Source: Roseateles sp. DAIF2
GTDB taxonomy: Bacteria > Pseudomonadota > Gammaproteobacteria > Burkholderiales > Burkholderiaceae_C
Assembly: GCF_015624425.1 (NCBI RefSeq)
Contig: NZ_CP049919.1
Coordinates: 1 to 64,000 of the forward strand
DNA: 64,000 nt
Reading direction: 5' to 3'
Below the pieces are notes generated by a model that did no database searches, had not been told where the DNA came from, and was given only the letters and a program-made list of their open reading frames with translations. The translations under genes were made by a program, and so were the position numbers. This document shows, in pieces, positions 18,582 to 28,800 of this stretch. Every line of letters begins with the position of its first letter. The stretch's first letter is position 1.

Positions 18582-19535
18582 ATGCAAGCCCTGCTCGACA
18601 CCATCGCCTCGATGGACATCAACAGCACCATCAGCGCCGCCGATGCCCACCGCCTCTTCCACGGCCGCGGCGGCCTGCATCCCGGCTGCGAGCAATGGAC
18701 CCTGGACTTCTATCCGCCGGTCTTTCTGCTGACCTCCTTCCAGCCGGCCACCGAGGAGGAACTGGCGCGCATCGGCGCGGCCCTGGCGGCGCGCTGGCAA
18801 GACCTGGCCCCGGCTGCACAGCCGCTCAATTGGGTCTACCAATGCCGGCAGGAGGGCGGGCGCAGCGAGACGCGGCTGATGGGCGGAGCGGTGCCCGAGC
18901 CGCACCATGTGACCGAGAACGGCACCCGCTACCTGGTGCACCTGCTGCGCGGCCAGAACCATGGCCTGTTCCTCGACATGGCCGAGGGCCGGCGCTGGCT
19001 GCGCGAGCAGGTCGGCGCGGCCGGCGGCGGCAAGGCGGTGAAGGTGCTGAACCTGTTCGCCTATACCTGCGGCTTCTCGGTGGTGGCGCTGCAGGCGGGC
19101 GCGGCCCAGGTGGTCAATGTGGACATGAGCTCGGGCGCGCTGGCGATCGGGCAGCAGAACCACCGGCTAAACGGCATCGCCGGCGGCGCCAGCTTCCTGG
19201 CCCATGACGTCTTCAACTCCTGGGGCAAGATCAAGCGCCTGGGGGCCTACGAGTTGGTGGTGTTGGACCCGCCGGGCCACCAGAAGGGCAGCTTCGTCGC
19301 GACCAAGGACTATGCGCGCCTGATGCGCCGGCTGCCGGACCTGCTGGCCCCGGGCGGGCGGGCGCTGCTGTGCCTGAGCACGCCCAAGCTGGACATGGCC
19401 TTTTTGCAGGATCAGATGCGGGAGCTGGCGCCGGGGCTGGTGTTCGAGCGCCGCCTGCCCAACCCGCCGGCCTTTGCCGATGTCTCGGACGAGCGCGCGC
19501 TCAAGGTGCTGGTCTACGCGAATCCCGCCGGCTGA
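18582..19535 (+). CDS. Class I SAM-dependent methyltransferase (RlmI/YccW-like)
   Basis: 317 residues related to the catalytic part of 23S rRNA m5C methyltransferase RlmI. The SAM-binding segment is KVLNLFAYTCGFSVVALQAG, followed by VDMSSGAL (acidic loop) and VVLDPPGHQKGSF, the DPP motif of base methyltransferases. The PUA domain of full RlmI is missing, so it is one of the shorter homologues of uncertain substrate. It stands alone, about 90 bases after the TetR gene. Confidence 0.75.
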   Translation: MQALLDTIASMDINSTISAADAHRLFHGRGGLHPGCEQWTLDFYPPVFLLTSFQPATEEELARIGAALAARWQDLAPAAQPLNWVYQCRQEGGRSETRLMGGAVPEPHHVTENGTRYLVHLLRGQNHGLFLDMAEGRRWLREQVGAAGGGKAVKVLNLFAYTCGFSVVALQAGAAQVVNVDMSSGALAIGQQNHRLNGIAGGASFLAHDVFNSWGKIKRLGAYELVVLDPPGHQKGSFVATKDYARLMRRLPDLLAPGGRALLCLSTPKLDMAFLQDQMRELAPGLVFERRLPNPPAFADVSDERALKVLVYANPAG

Positions 19536-19571
19536 GCGGGCGATGACGCATCGGCCCGCATCAAACGGTGG

Positions 19572-19979
19572 TCACTGCCGCCAGGGGTTCTCCGGCCGCC
19601 GGTCGTAGCGGTCCGGCACGCCGTCGCGGTCGCTGTCGCGATAGCCATGGCGGTGGTGATGATGGTGGTGGCGGTGATGCCGAGGGTAGGGGCGCGGTTC
19701 GTAGTAATAGCCGGGCGGGCCGTAGACGATCGGTGCCGGCTGCACATAGACCGGCCGCGGCGGTGGCGGCGGCACGTAGTAATAGGCCGCCGGCGCGGGT
19801 TCCACATAGACCGGCGCGCCGATCGAGATCGACCAGTGCACGTCCGGGCGCGCCTGCGCCGGGCTCGCGATCAGCATCGCCAGGCTCGCGCCGGCCATGA
19901 TGGCCAGCCGGGCGGCCCAGCGGCCGTGGGTCGCGGAGGGGTGGGAGATCGTCGGGATTGGCATCGTCGGGGTCGTCAT
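19572..19979 (-). CDS. Exported PXPV-repeat, His-rich small protein
   Basis: 135 residues: an export signal (AARLAIMAGASLAMLIASPAQA), a Pro/Tyr/Val-rich segment (YYYVPPPPPRPVYVQPAP), a His-rich stretch (HHRHHHHHHRHG) and a C-terminal DSDRDGVPDRYD loop like a thrombospondin type 3 calcium site. The His run could bind metal; this is inferred from composition. The ATG at 19979 has a GGAGCCCGAG site; the frame opens at 20129. Confidence 0.7.
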   Translation of the reverse strand: MTTPTMPIPTISHPSATHGRWAARLAIMAGASLAMLIASPAQARPDVHWSISIGAPVYVEPAPAAYYYVPPPPPRPVYVQPAPIVYGPPGYYYEPRPYPRHHRHHHHHHRHGYRDSDRDGVPDRYDRRPENPWRQ

Positions 19980-20150
19980 CTCGGGCTCCTGGCCGGTGGT
20001 CGCGAGGGGCGGACGGGCTGGGCAGGCAGGCGATCGACAACACGCCGGCCATGCCCTCGTATCCGGCTCAACGGCCCGGACGCCGCCGCGGCTGACGCCC
20101 GAGATGTAAGCAAGCCAACGATATGTCACAGGCCGCCCGGGCCCCGAGCC

Positions 20151-20735
20151 TCAGGCGCTCTTGCGCGTCCAGGCCATCTCCCAGTTCATGGTCCAGCTGC
20201 GGCCGGCGTCATAGGAGATGGATTGGTGCCAGCGGCAGGACTGCGGCGTGATGCGATCCCAGATGCCGCGCACCAGCATCGGCCGGCCCTGCTCGTCCCG
20301 CTCCTCGGCGAAGAAGATGCCGTCGCCGCGCTCGAAGCTGCCGGGCATGCCCGGCGGCGTCAGCGCGCCGCTCTTGCCGTTGACCCAGAAGTCGAACCAG
20401 CGCTGCGCCTTCAGGTCCAGCAGGCGCAGGCCCAGGCCGCTGAAGCCGCGCGCCGGGATGCGCAGCTCCTCGACGCTGCCGACGCCGCCCAGAATGCCCC
20501 AGCAGCTGGCCTCGCCGTCGAACTCGTCCCAATGCGGCGAAGCGCCATCGCCACCACCCTCGATCAGCCGGCGATGCCGTATGTTCCAGTGGCCGGACAG
20601 GAAGTCGAAGTCGCCCGGCCGGCCCGGCGTGCTGCCGAGCAGGGCCAGCGCGGTGGCAGCGCCGACGCCATCCGGCAGCGTGATGGCGGCAGGGAGCGAG
20701 GAAGGGGTGTCGGTGATCGTGAGGGTGTCGGACAT
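20151..20735 (-). CDS. DUF1579-like hypothetical protein
   Basis: 194 residues, no signal peptide. The core begins FDFLSGHWNIRHRRL and continues with Trp-rich strands (WFDFWVNGKSGAL, GIWDRITPQSCRWHQ), like the beta-barrel DUF1579 and related families with a FDFxxGxW opening. The start is the ATG at 20735; upstream frame belongs to no known family. It lies about 100 bases after the VOC gene on the same strand. Function unknown. Confidence 0.6.
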   Translation of the reverse strand: MSDTLTITDTPSSLPAAITLPDGVGAATALALLGSTPGRPGDFDFLSGHWNIRHRRLIEGGGDGASPHWDEFDGEASCWGILGGVGSVEELRIPARGFSGLGLRLLDLKAQRWFDFWVNGKSGALTPPGMPGSFERGDGIFFAEERDEQGRPMLVRGIWDRITPQSCRWHQSISYDAGRSWTMNWEMAWTRKSA

Positions 20736-20836
20736 GGTGGCCTCCGTTGCGGGACAAACAGCGCCGCCGGGGCTCGCCCATCGGGCCGGCGGCGACGCAG
20801 GCCACCAATCTAGGTCCTCAACCCTGCCAGGGTCTG

Positions 20837-21274
20837 TCAGCCATTCGGTCCCGACACGCCGACCATCCAGGCGACGCCGAACTTGTCGTTGACCATGCCG
20901 AACAGCGGCGCCCAGAAGGTCGGGCCCAGCGGCATCGTGACCTGGCCGCCCTGGCCCGCCAGGGCCTCGAAGGCGCGCCGCGCCTCGGCCTCGTCGGCGC
21001 AGTCGAGCGAGAGCGAGAAGCCCTTGAAGGCCGCGGCATTGGCTTCGCTGCCATCGCACATGCCGTCCGACATCATCACCAGCGCACCGCCGATCAGGAT
21101 CGAGGCATGCATGATCTTGTTCTCGCTGCCCGGCGGCAGCATGCCGGGCGGCGGCGGCTCCGGGCTTTCGGAGTTGCGCATCATCATCTGCACCTCCGCG
21201 TTCAGCGCCGTCCTGTAGAAGTTAAGCGCTTCCTCGCAGCGGCCATTGAAGAACAGATAGGGTTCGATGCGCAT
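20837..21274 (-). CDS. VOC-family (PhnB/glyoxalase-like) protein
   Basis: 145 residues. The fold is seen from YLFFNGRCEEALNFYRTALN through LMMSDG-type and FGMVNDKFGVAWMV strands, the PhnB-like YjdN group. Such proteins are metal-dependent or metal-less binding proteins of diverse use; the substrate cannot be told here. The ATG at 21274 has GGAGACC upstream; the frame opens at 21334. Confidence 0.8.
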   Translation of the reverse strand: MRIEPYLFFNGRCEEALNFYRTALNAEVQMMMRNSESPEPPPPGMLPPGSENKIMHASILIGGALVMMSDGMCDGSEANAAAFKGFSLSLDCADEAEARRAFEALAGQGGQVTMPLGPTFWAPLFGMVNDKFGVAWMVGVSGPNG

Positions 21275-21492
21275 GGCGGTCTCCTTGGGGTGTGGTGAAG
21301 AGCCAGGGGAGCACCGACTGTACGCCGCCCGCACGGCGGGGCGCAGACCGTTTCCACCCCCTTAAGAATGAAACCGCCTTGAAACTCCTGCGTGCCAGAA
21401 TGTAAAGACGCTGTCGCAATAACAGGCTATTAAAGGCCGAAACCCGCTGCCGCCAGGTGCGCCGCGGCGATCGCCGATTCAGGGGGAACGAA

Positions 21493-21846
21493 GTGGAACA
21501 AGAAGAAGAAAAAAGAAGCCTTACGCGGCGAGCCGCCCCAGGCATGCGCCGCATCGCCGCGCCCTGGGTCGCCATCGCGCTGGGGATCGCCGGCCCGGGT
21601 CTGTCCTGGGCCAGTCCGGAGCCGGAGGGCGGCCCGCAGTCCGGCATGGTGTGCACCGTGGCCGACGGCTGGTGGGCCCTGAATCCGCAGACGCCGCGCC
21701 AGGCCGAACAGGTCAGGGTCATGAAGGTGCAGCGCCTGGTCTCGGGCCAGCCCGGCCTGTGGATCCAGCCGCTGCGCGGCCCGCTGGCCGACTATCAGTT
21801 CCAGATCGCGGCCGAGCGGGCCGGCGACTGCCGGGCCCAGCCCTGA
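21493..21846 (+). CDS. Small exported hypothetical protein
   Basis: About 117 residues from a GTG with AGGGGGAA five bases upstream; an in-frame ATG at 21544 is the alternative. A membrane-spanning export signal (RRIAAPWVAIALGIAGPGLSWA) follows a charged leader (EQEEEKRS). The mature part is about 65 residues with two cysteines and is not recognised. It ends 31 bases before the convergent FecR gene. Confidence 0.45.
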   Translation: MEQEEEKRSLTRRAAPGMRRIAAPWVAIALGIAGPGLSWASPEPEGGPQSGMVCTVADGWWALNPQTPRQAEQVRVMKVQRLVSGQPGLWIQPLRGPLADYQFQIAAERAGDCRAQP

Positions 21847-21877
21847 GCTGCGGCGCGGCATTCGTCCACGACGACTC

Positions 21878-22882
21878 TTACTGCACCACGCATTCCGGAT
21901 CGGAACTCTTGTTGGTGGCGCCCGACGAGGGACGGTTCTGGCTGATCGAGGCGGGCATGCGCACCTGCACCGCTTGGCTGGGCGGCACCAGCACCAGCGG
22001 CGGCTGCACCCCGTTCTGTGGCGGCGGCAGATAACCGAACTGGCCGGCATTGAGGACGACCGCCGGCGCGCCGCTGCCGGGCGCCAGGCTCGGCAACTGC
22101 GGCGTGGACGGCAGGGTCGGCGAGACACCGCCGACCGGTGTCGTGGGCGATGGCCTGACAGCGGCCGCGCTCCGATCACCGGGAACCGAGGTGCCGGCGG
22201 CATTCGACGAGCCGGGCGCACCACCCTGTGACGGCGGCGTGGCAGGCACCGAGCTCGCACCGGGCAGGGCCACGGTCAGCTTGGGCGTCACGACGACGGC
22301 ACCCGCGGCGACATCGACATGCAGGCCGTTGTCCGGCGTCTTGCCGGTCGGCGTCGGCACGCCGCCGCAGTCGTTGGCGCAGAACAGCGCCCCCAGGTGC
22401 GTGCCCAGCGGCTTGATCGCGCCCTGCGGCGTCTCGTAGCTGACCGCCGCATGGTTGCGCTGGCCCAGCTTGCCGGTAACCGCGCGGAAGCCTCCCTTGA
22501 GCAGCTCGAAGCGGATGCGGTCGCCCTGCGGCTCCAGCTCGCGATAGCTGAACTCGGCGATCTTCAGCTGGGAGTCGGGGCGGATCACCATCTCCGACTG
22601 ATCCACAAACTTGATGCGCGCAAAGGAATCGGCCTGCGTGGCAAGCACATCGCCCTCCAGCAGCGGCGATTGCAGCGACAGCAGCCGGGTCGAGCCGTCG
22701 GCGCGTTGCACCGAGAGCAGGCCCGACAGATGGGTGACGGTCCCCACGGTATCGCCGGGCGCCGCATGAGCGCTGGTGGGCAGCGCCAGCAGGGCGGCCG
22801 CGCTGACGAGCGCCGGGATGAGCGCGCCGAGGAACTGGGATTTCTTCGTGTTCATCATCATCGTCGTCTTCATCATTTGCAC
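21878..22882 (-). CDS. FecR-domain periplasmic protein
   Basis: 334 residues: signal peptide (ALIPALVSAAALLALPTSAHA), a FecR domain (GTVTHLSGLLSVQRADGSTR, then SFARIKFVDQSEMVIRPDS) and a Pro/Ser/Gly-rich C-terminal half ending SSDPECVVQ. There is no anti-sigma helix, so it is not a classical FecR signal transducer; such FecR proteins sit with FHA-like adhesins. Its start overlaps the 3' end of the exoprotein gene by ten bases, so the two are co-expressed. Confidence 0.8.
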   Translation of the reverse strand: MQMMKTTMMMNTKKSQFLGALIPALVSAAALLALPTSAHAAPGDTVGTVTHLSGLLSVQRADGSTRLLSLQSPLLEGDVLATQADSFARIKFVDQSEMVIRPDSQLKIAEFSYRELEPQGDRIRFELLKGGFRAVTGKLGQRNHAAVSYETPQGAIKPLGTHLGALFCANDCGGVPTPTGKTPDNGLHVDVAAGAVVVTPKLTVALPGASSVPATPPSQGGAPGSSNAAGTSVPGDRSAAAVRPSPTTPVGGVSPTLPSTPQLPSLAPGSGAPAVVLNAGQFGYLPPPQNGVQPPLVLVPPSQAVQVRMPASISQNRPSSGATNKSSDPECVVQ

Positions 22883-25800
22883 ACCGCCAGCTTCCTGGTT
22901 TCCTGCTTGGCCTTGTCGTCGGCCTTTTCCCCCACGGCCTTTTTCTTGTCGTCCTTCTGGTCTTCCTTGGCGTCGGCCGACGAACTGCCACTGCCGCCGA
23001 AGCTGTCGTCGCCCCCGCCGATCGTCTGGGACTCGAAGACCTGAGCCCGTGAGGTGCTGCCGGCAGGCGTGCCCGTGGTGGGCGGTGGTGTCCCGGCCGT
23101 TGCGGGTCCGGGCGCGCCCGGGTCCTTGGCATCGGCGGCCGCGGCGGCCTTCGCCGCGATCTCGGCCACCCGGCGCGCCATCTCCTCGGCGGCGGCCCGG
23201 GCCGATACTTCCTCGGCCGCCTTCTTCTTGGCGGCGGCTTCGGCAGCCGCCTTCGCAGCGGCCTCGGCCGCGGCCCGGGCGGCCTCTTCGGCGGCTTTTC
23301 TTGCCGCCTCTTCCGCGGCCTTCTTGGCAGCCGCCTCGGCTGCGGCCTTCGCGGCGGCTTCTTCCGCCGCTTTCCTGGCAGCGGCCTCCGCAGCCGCCCT
23401 TGCCGCCGCTTCTTCCGCAGCCTTCTTGGCGGCCGCCTCGGCCGCGGCCTTCGCGGCAGCTTCTTCCGCCGCTTTCTTTGCAGCAGCCTCCGCGGCAGCC
23501 TTGGCCGCGGCTTCCGCGGCGGCGCGTGCAGCGGCCTCGGCGGCGGCCCGGGCGGCCTCCTCGGCCGCGGCGTCATAGGTCTGCGTGATCGTCGGCGTCG
23601 CGCCGCTGAACACGCCGGCCGGGGCTGTCACCTTGCTGGCCTGCCCCTGCGCGGTCAGGGCGATGGGCCCGCCGCCACTGTTGATGGAAGCCGCGGCATC
23701 CACCGTGATGTGGCCGTTCTGCGCCAGCAGCGTGATGGGCGCGGCGGCGGTGTTGAGCAGCTGCGCGCCGGCGCCGATGTTCATGCCGGTGCCGGCCGTC
23801 AGGCCGATGCCGCCGCCGGCGCTGATGTTCGCCGCCGCGACGCCGAGCTGGCCGCCGCGCGCGGTCAGGCTCACCATGCCGGTCGCCGCCACCGGGCCGG
23901 CGACGTTCAGCGCGCCGCCGTTGTCGATCGTGATGTTGCCGCTGCTGCTGCTCGCGGCGGCGGCGGTATTGCTCAGGCCCGCGATGGACAGGGCGCCGCC
24001 GTTGTTGAAGACGATATTGCCGCTGCCGGAGTTGCTGGCCTTGAAGCTGCCGACCCGGTTCGCTCCGGCCAGCTCGATGCCGTTGCGGGCGGTGATGTCC
24101 AGGCCGTGCAGCACCAGCGCCTCGTTGCCCTCGCGCGCGAAGCTGCCGTTGTTGATCACCCGCAGGGTGCCGCCGACGCCGGGCGCAGCGATCTCGCCGC
24201 CGCCGACCAGCAGGATGGCGCCGGTATGGGCGCTGTCGCCGACGATCAGGGTCGGCGTGGCGAAGGCCGCCAGGTCGCGCCCGTCGAGCAGCAGGTAGGA
24301 GGCGCCCGCGCCGCCGTTCGCGAGCGAGCTCAGATGGATGGCCCGGCCCGCGCTGGCGCTGCTGACCTTGACGAAGTTCGCGCTCCCGGCGGCCGAGCGG
24401 ACCTGGCTGCCGACGCCGATGTCGAGGTCGTCGGCCAGCAGGGTCACGTTGCCGCCGCTGGAGGCGATATTGGCCTGCACGTTCAGGCCGGCCGCGCTCT
24501 TCAGCAGGATGTCGCCGGCCGCGCCGATGCCACCGCCGCCGACCGCCTGCACCCCAGTCACGCTGAGCGAAGCGCCCGCGTCGGCCGACAGGCTGCCGAT
24601 GCTGTTGCCCGCCTGGCTCAGCACCACGTTGCCGCTGCTGTGGATGCTCAGGCTGCCAACCGTGATCAGGCCATTCTGGGTCACGGCGCCGGCGCTCAGG
24701 CTGACCGCGCTGCCGTTCGCCGCGATGCCGCCCGCCAGGTTCAGCGCGGCGCCACCGGTCGTGACCGTGACGGCGCCGCCCTGGCTGCTGGCGACCTCGC
24801 CCAGGTTCAGGGCCGATCCGCTGTGGATCGCGATGTTGCCGCTGCCGAGCTGGGTCAGCGAGACCGGGCCGCCGAAGCTGTTGGCGGCGGCGTCCAGCAC
24901 GATATTGCCGGCGCTGGTGGTGAGCGAGGCGGCGGATCCGAGGCTCAGCGCCGTGCCGCCCGCCTGCGTGATGCTGCCGGTGGCATGGGCCACCAGGCCG
25001 CCGGCGCTGAGGCTGCCCAGCGTGATGCCGCCGCTCTCGGCGGTGATGTTCAGGCCCTGCAGCAGCGAGATCGTACCGAGCACCGCAGTGCCGCTGCCCT
25101 GCACGACATGCATCGCCTCCAGGCCGCTGATCGTGCCGCCGGTCTGGCTGAAGCTGCCCAGCACGGCCAGCAGGCCGGTGGATGTCGAGGAGGCCTGGGT
25201 CGCGCCGCCGCTCTGCGCGAACTGCTGGGCCGCGACGCGGCCGCTGAGCTTCAGCGTGCCGGCATTGGTGATGCTGCCCAGGGTCTCGTCGCCGCTGCCC
25301 GCATCGAGCGTGCCGCCGGCGGCGATGTGCAGCGCCGCGCCGTCGCTAAGCCGCTCGCTCGCGCCCAGGCTCAGGCTGCCGCCGTTGTGGATCTCGACCA
25401 GGGCGCCCGCATGGCTGCCGTTCAAGGTCGCGGAGCCGGTCACCGTCAAGGTGCCGCTGCCGAGGTTCGCATCGACCGTGCCGCCGCTCAGCGTATAGCC
25501 GCCGCCCGCCGTCAGCGTGCCGCTGCCGACGATGATGCCGGCGCTGCTCACACCGCCGGCCGTCGTGTTGTCGAAGCCGGCCAGGTCCAGGGTGCCGCCG
25601 GCGCCGATGGCGATGCTGCTGGCCGCGATCGCGTCGCTGACGGCCAGCGCCAGCCGGCCCGCCTGCAGCACCGTATTGCCGGTGTAGGCATTGCTGGCCA
25701 GCAGCGTGGTGCTGCCGCTGCCGGTCTTCAGGAGGCCGCCGGCGCCGGTGATCGGCGCGGCGAAGCTGTCGTTGGCCGCGGCATCCAGCTGCAGGGTGCT

Positions 25801-28800
25801 ACCGGCGCCCAGGTCGACCGGGCCCGTCTGCGTCAGCCCGCCGCCGGTGCGCAGGGTGCCGCCGCCGGTCAGGGTCAGGCTGCCGTTATTGGTCCATGCG
25901 GCATCGATCGAGGCACCGGCGCTGGTGGCCGAGCTGGTCACGAGGCTGCCCGCGTTGATCGTCGCATTCAGCGCGACGCTGGCACCATTCAACGCCAAGG
26001 CGGTCGGCGCCACCGCGCCGCCGACAGCGCCGGCCACGTTGATGCCGCCGACGGCGTTGATGTTCAGCGCATGCGCGCCGTCGATCGCGCCATGGCTGGC
26101 GACACCCGCCGCGCTGCTGCTCAGCGTGGTGTCGCTGGCCAGGGTGAGCGCGCTGTTGTAGGTCTGCGCGCCCTGGGTTGTGATCGCGCCGGTCTGGATC
26201 CATGTGCCGCCGCCGCTGCTGACCGTCAGGCTGCCGAGCGAGTCGATGCCGCCGACCACGCCCTTGAAGCGGGTGACACCGCCGTCGTTGATCGTCAGCG
26301 CATGGTGGTTGGCGCCGGTGCCGCCGTTGAGCGTGCCGTTGAACTCGATGCCCTGGCCGTTCAGGACGGTGTTGCCGTCCAGGCGCAACGCGCCGTTGTA
26401 GGTCTGGGCGCCGGTGGACGTGATCGTGCCGCCCAGGCTCAGCGGCCCTGGGGCCGTGGCGCTGAGCGCGCCGCCGGTCGTCACGTTGTTGAGCGCGATC
26501 GAACCCGCGCTGGCCGTCAGCGCCAGGCCGCCGGCGAAGCTCTGGTTGTTGAGGCTGAAGCCGCCGCTGTCCTGCGTCAGCGCCAGGGTGCCGCTGTAGG
26601 CGGCCACCACGGGCAGCGCGCCGAAGGCGCCGGCGCTGCGCAGGCTGATGTCGCGCAGGCTGCCGCTGGTGTTGATCGCCAGGCCGCCGCCGAAGACATT
26701 GGCCGCGCCGCCCAGCAGCAGATCCTGCGCGGTGCCGCCGAAGTTGAAGCTGGCGAGGCCGCCGATGTTCAGCGCGCCCGCCTGGCCGATCGAGCCGGAC
26801 GAGGAGGCGGCCGTCAGCGCGCCGCCGACGCTGCTGGTACCCAGCAGCAGGTCGTTGGCAGCGCGGATCGTCACCGCGCCGGTGCCGTTCAGGCCGACGG
26901 CGCCGCGGAAATCGTTGCCGGCATGGTTCAGGTCGATGCTGCCGCTGCTCGCCTGCAACGTCACCGCGCCCGCACCGCTCTGCGTGATCGCGCCGCTCTG
27001 CACGATGCTCGGCGCGCTGATCTCCAGCGCCCCCGAGCCGACCGCCACCGTGCCGAGGTTCAGGGCGCCGGTGTAGCTGATGTTGACGGCGTTCGCGCCG
27101 CTGTTTGACAGGTTCAGCGCGGTGCCGAAGTCATTGCTCGCGCCGCCCAGCGTGATCGCGCCGGCGCCGGCCGCCACGCTGGTGCTGCCGCTGGCTCGCA
27201 GCGCGCCGGCGGTCTGCGTGACCGCGGCATTGCTCGCGGCCAGCGAGAGGTTGCCATGGGCCGTGATGTCCTGGTTGAGGGTCAGGCCGTTGTGGCCGGT
27301 CAGGCTGATGTGGTTCGCTTCCAGCGGGCCGGCGAGCACCAGGCTGGCGGCGCTGGCCGTCACGTTGCCGGAGGTGTTGAACTGGGCGCTGGCGACGACG
27401 CCGTCGCTCGCGAACTCGATCGAGCCGGGCGCCGTCAGGTTCAGCGTCGCGAGATCGCCGGAGTGCGCGATCGCGATCGCGCCGCTGCCACCGGTCTGGG
27501 CGGTGATCGTGGCGCCGCCACCCGTGCTGCCCAGGTTGGCCACGCCGGCCGAGCCGCGGATATGGGAGCCGGCAATCAGGTTGAAGCTGTTCGCGCGCCA
27601 GTCGGTGCCGCTGTCGACGATCAGCTGGCCGTTGGAGGCCGTCATCGCCAGGCTGCCGGCGTTGATCTGCCCGAGGCTGATGTCGCCATTGCTGGTGGTG
27701 AGGTTCAGCGCCCCGCCGTTCAGGTTCAGGGTGCCGCCGCCGCTGATGCCGCTGCCGGCGGTCGCGTTCAGGTTCAGCGCCCCGCTGGTGCTGGTGACGT
27801 TGGCGTTGAAGTAGACGTTCTGTCCGGCCGTCAGCGTCAGCGTCTGGGTCGCGCCGGTGGTCTTGGCGATGGCGTTCTGGACGGTGATGTCGCCGCTGGC
27901 CAGCAGCACGACGTTGGCGACGCCGAGCAGTTGGCCGACCTTGGCGGCGGTGATCTGGCTGCTGTAGCCGGCAAAGCTGTTCGTGTCCAGCGTGTACGCG
28001 CCGCCGCTGAGCCCGACGGTGTTGAGGTCCGCGCCAGTGGAGGCGCCATCAAACAGCGCCACGGTCCCGATCGTGATGTTGTCCGGGTCCAGCAGCAGGA
28101 TGCCATGGGCGCCGCGCGCGGCCGAGGTGTCGGCGCGCAGGCTGTCGACGTTCAGGAAGCGCTTGCCCGAGGTCTCGATCAAGCCGCCGTCGCCGCCCTG
28201 GGCGCCGCCGGTGGCGCTGATGCTGCCGGCGGCGATGGTGACGCCGTCGGACCAGACGATCACCTTGCCGCCATGGCCCTGCCCGGTCGCATCGGCCTTG
28301 ATCACCGCGTCGGGTGCCAGCACGGCGGTCTGCGCGTTCCTCACCGCGCTGTTGCCGCCCTGGTAATCGCCGCCCAGCAGCACCGTGCCGCCGCCGTTTA
28401 CGCCCGAGGCATCGATGCGCGCGCTGCCCAGCAGGCCGACCCGCTCGCCGGTCACCTCGACCTGGCCGCCGCGGGTGCCGGTCACGCCGATGCCGGCCGT
28501 GCCGTCGATCACCGCGTCCTTGCTGGCGCGCAGGAAGATGCGCCCGCCCTCGCTGACCGCGCTGTCGGCGCTCAGCCGGCCGCTGTTCCTGACCAGCACG
28601 CCGGCCATGCCGATGCGGCCGGCCTCGCTGATCACCTGGCCCAGATTGGTGGCCTGGCCCTCGGCGCCGCTGATCTCCACCTTGACGCCCGGCGTCGCGG
28701 TGTCGAGCAGCTCGACGCGCTGGCCGGCGGCCAGGATGACCTCGCCGTTCGGCGCGCGGATCACGCCGCCGTTCTCGACCTGCGGCGCGATCAGGTAGAC

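Noticed and set aside
22319..23044. + strand ORF opposite the FecR-domain gene
   Set aside because: Codon-bias shadow; the minus-strand frame has a signal peptide and FecR domain.
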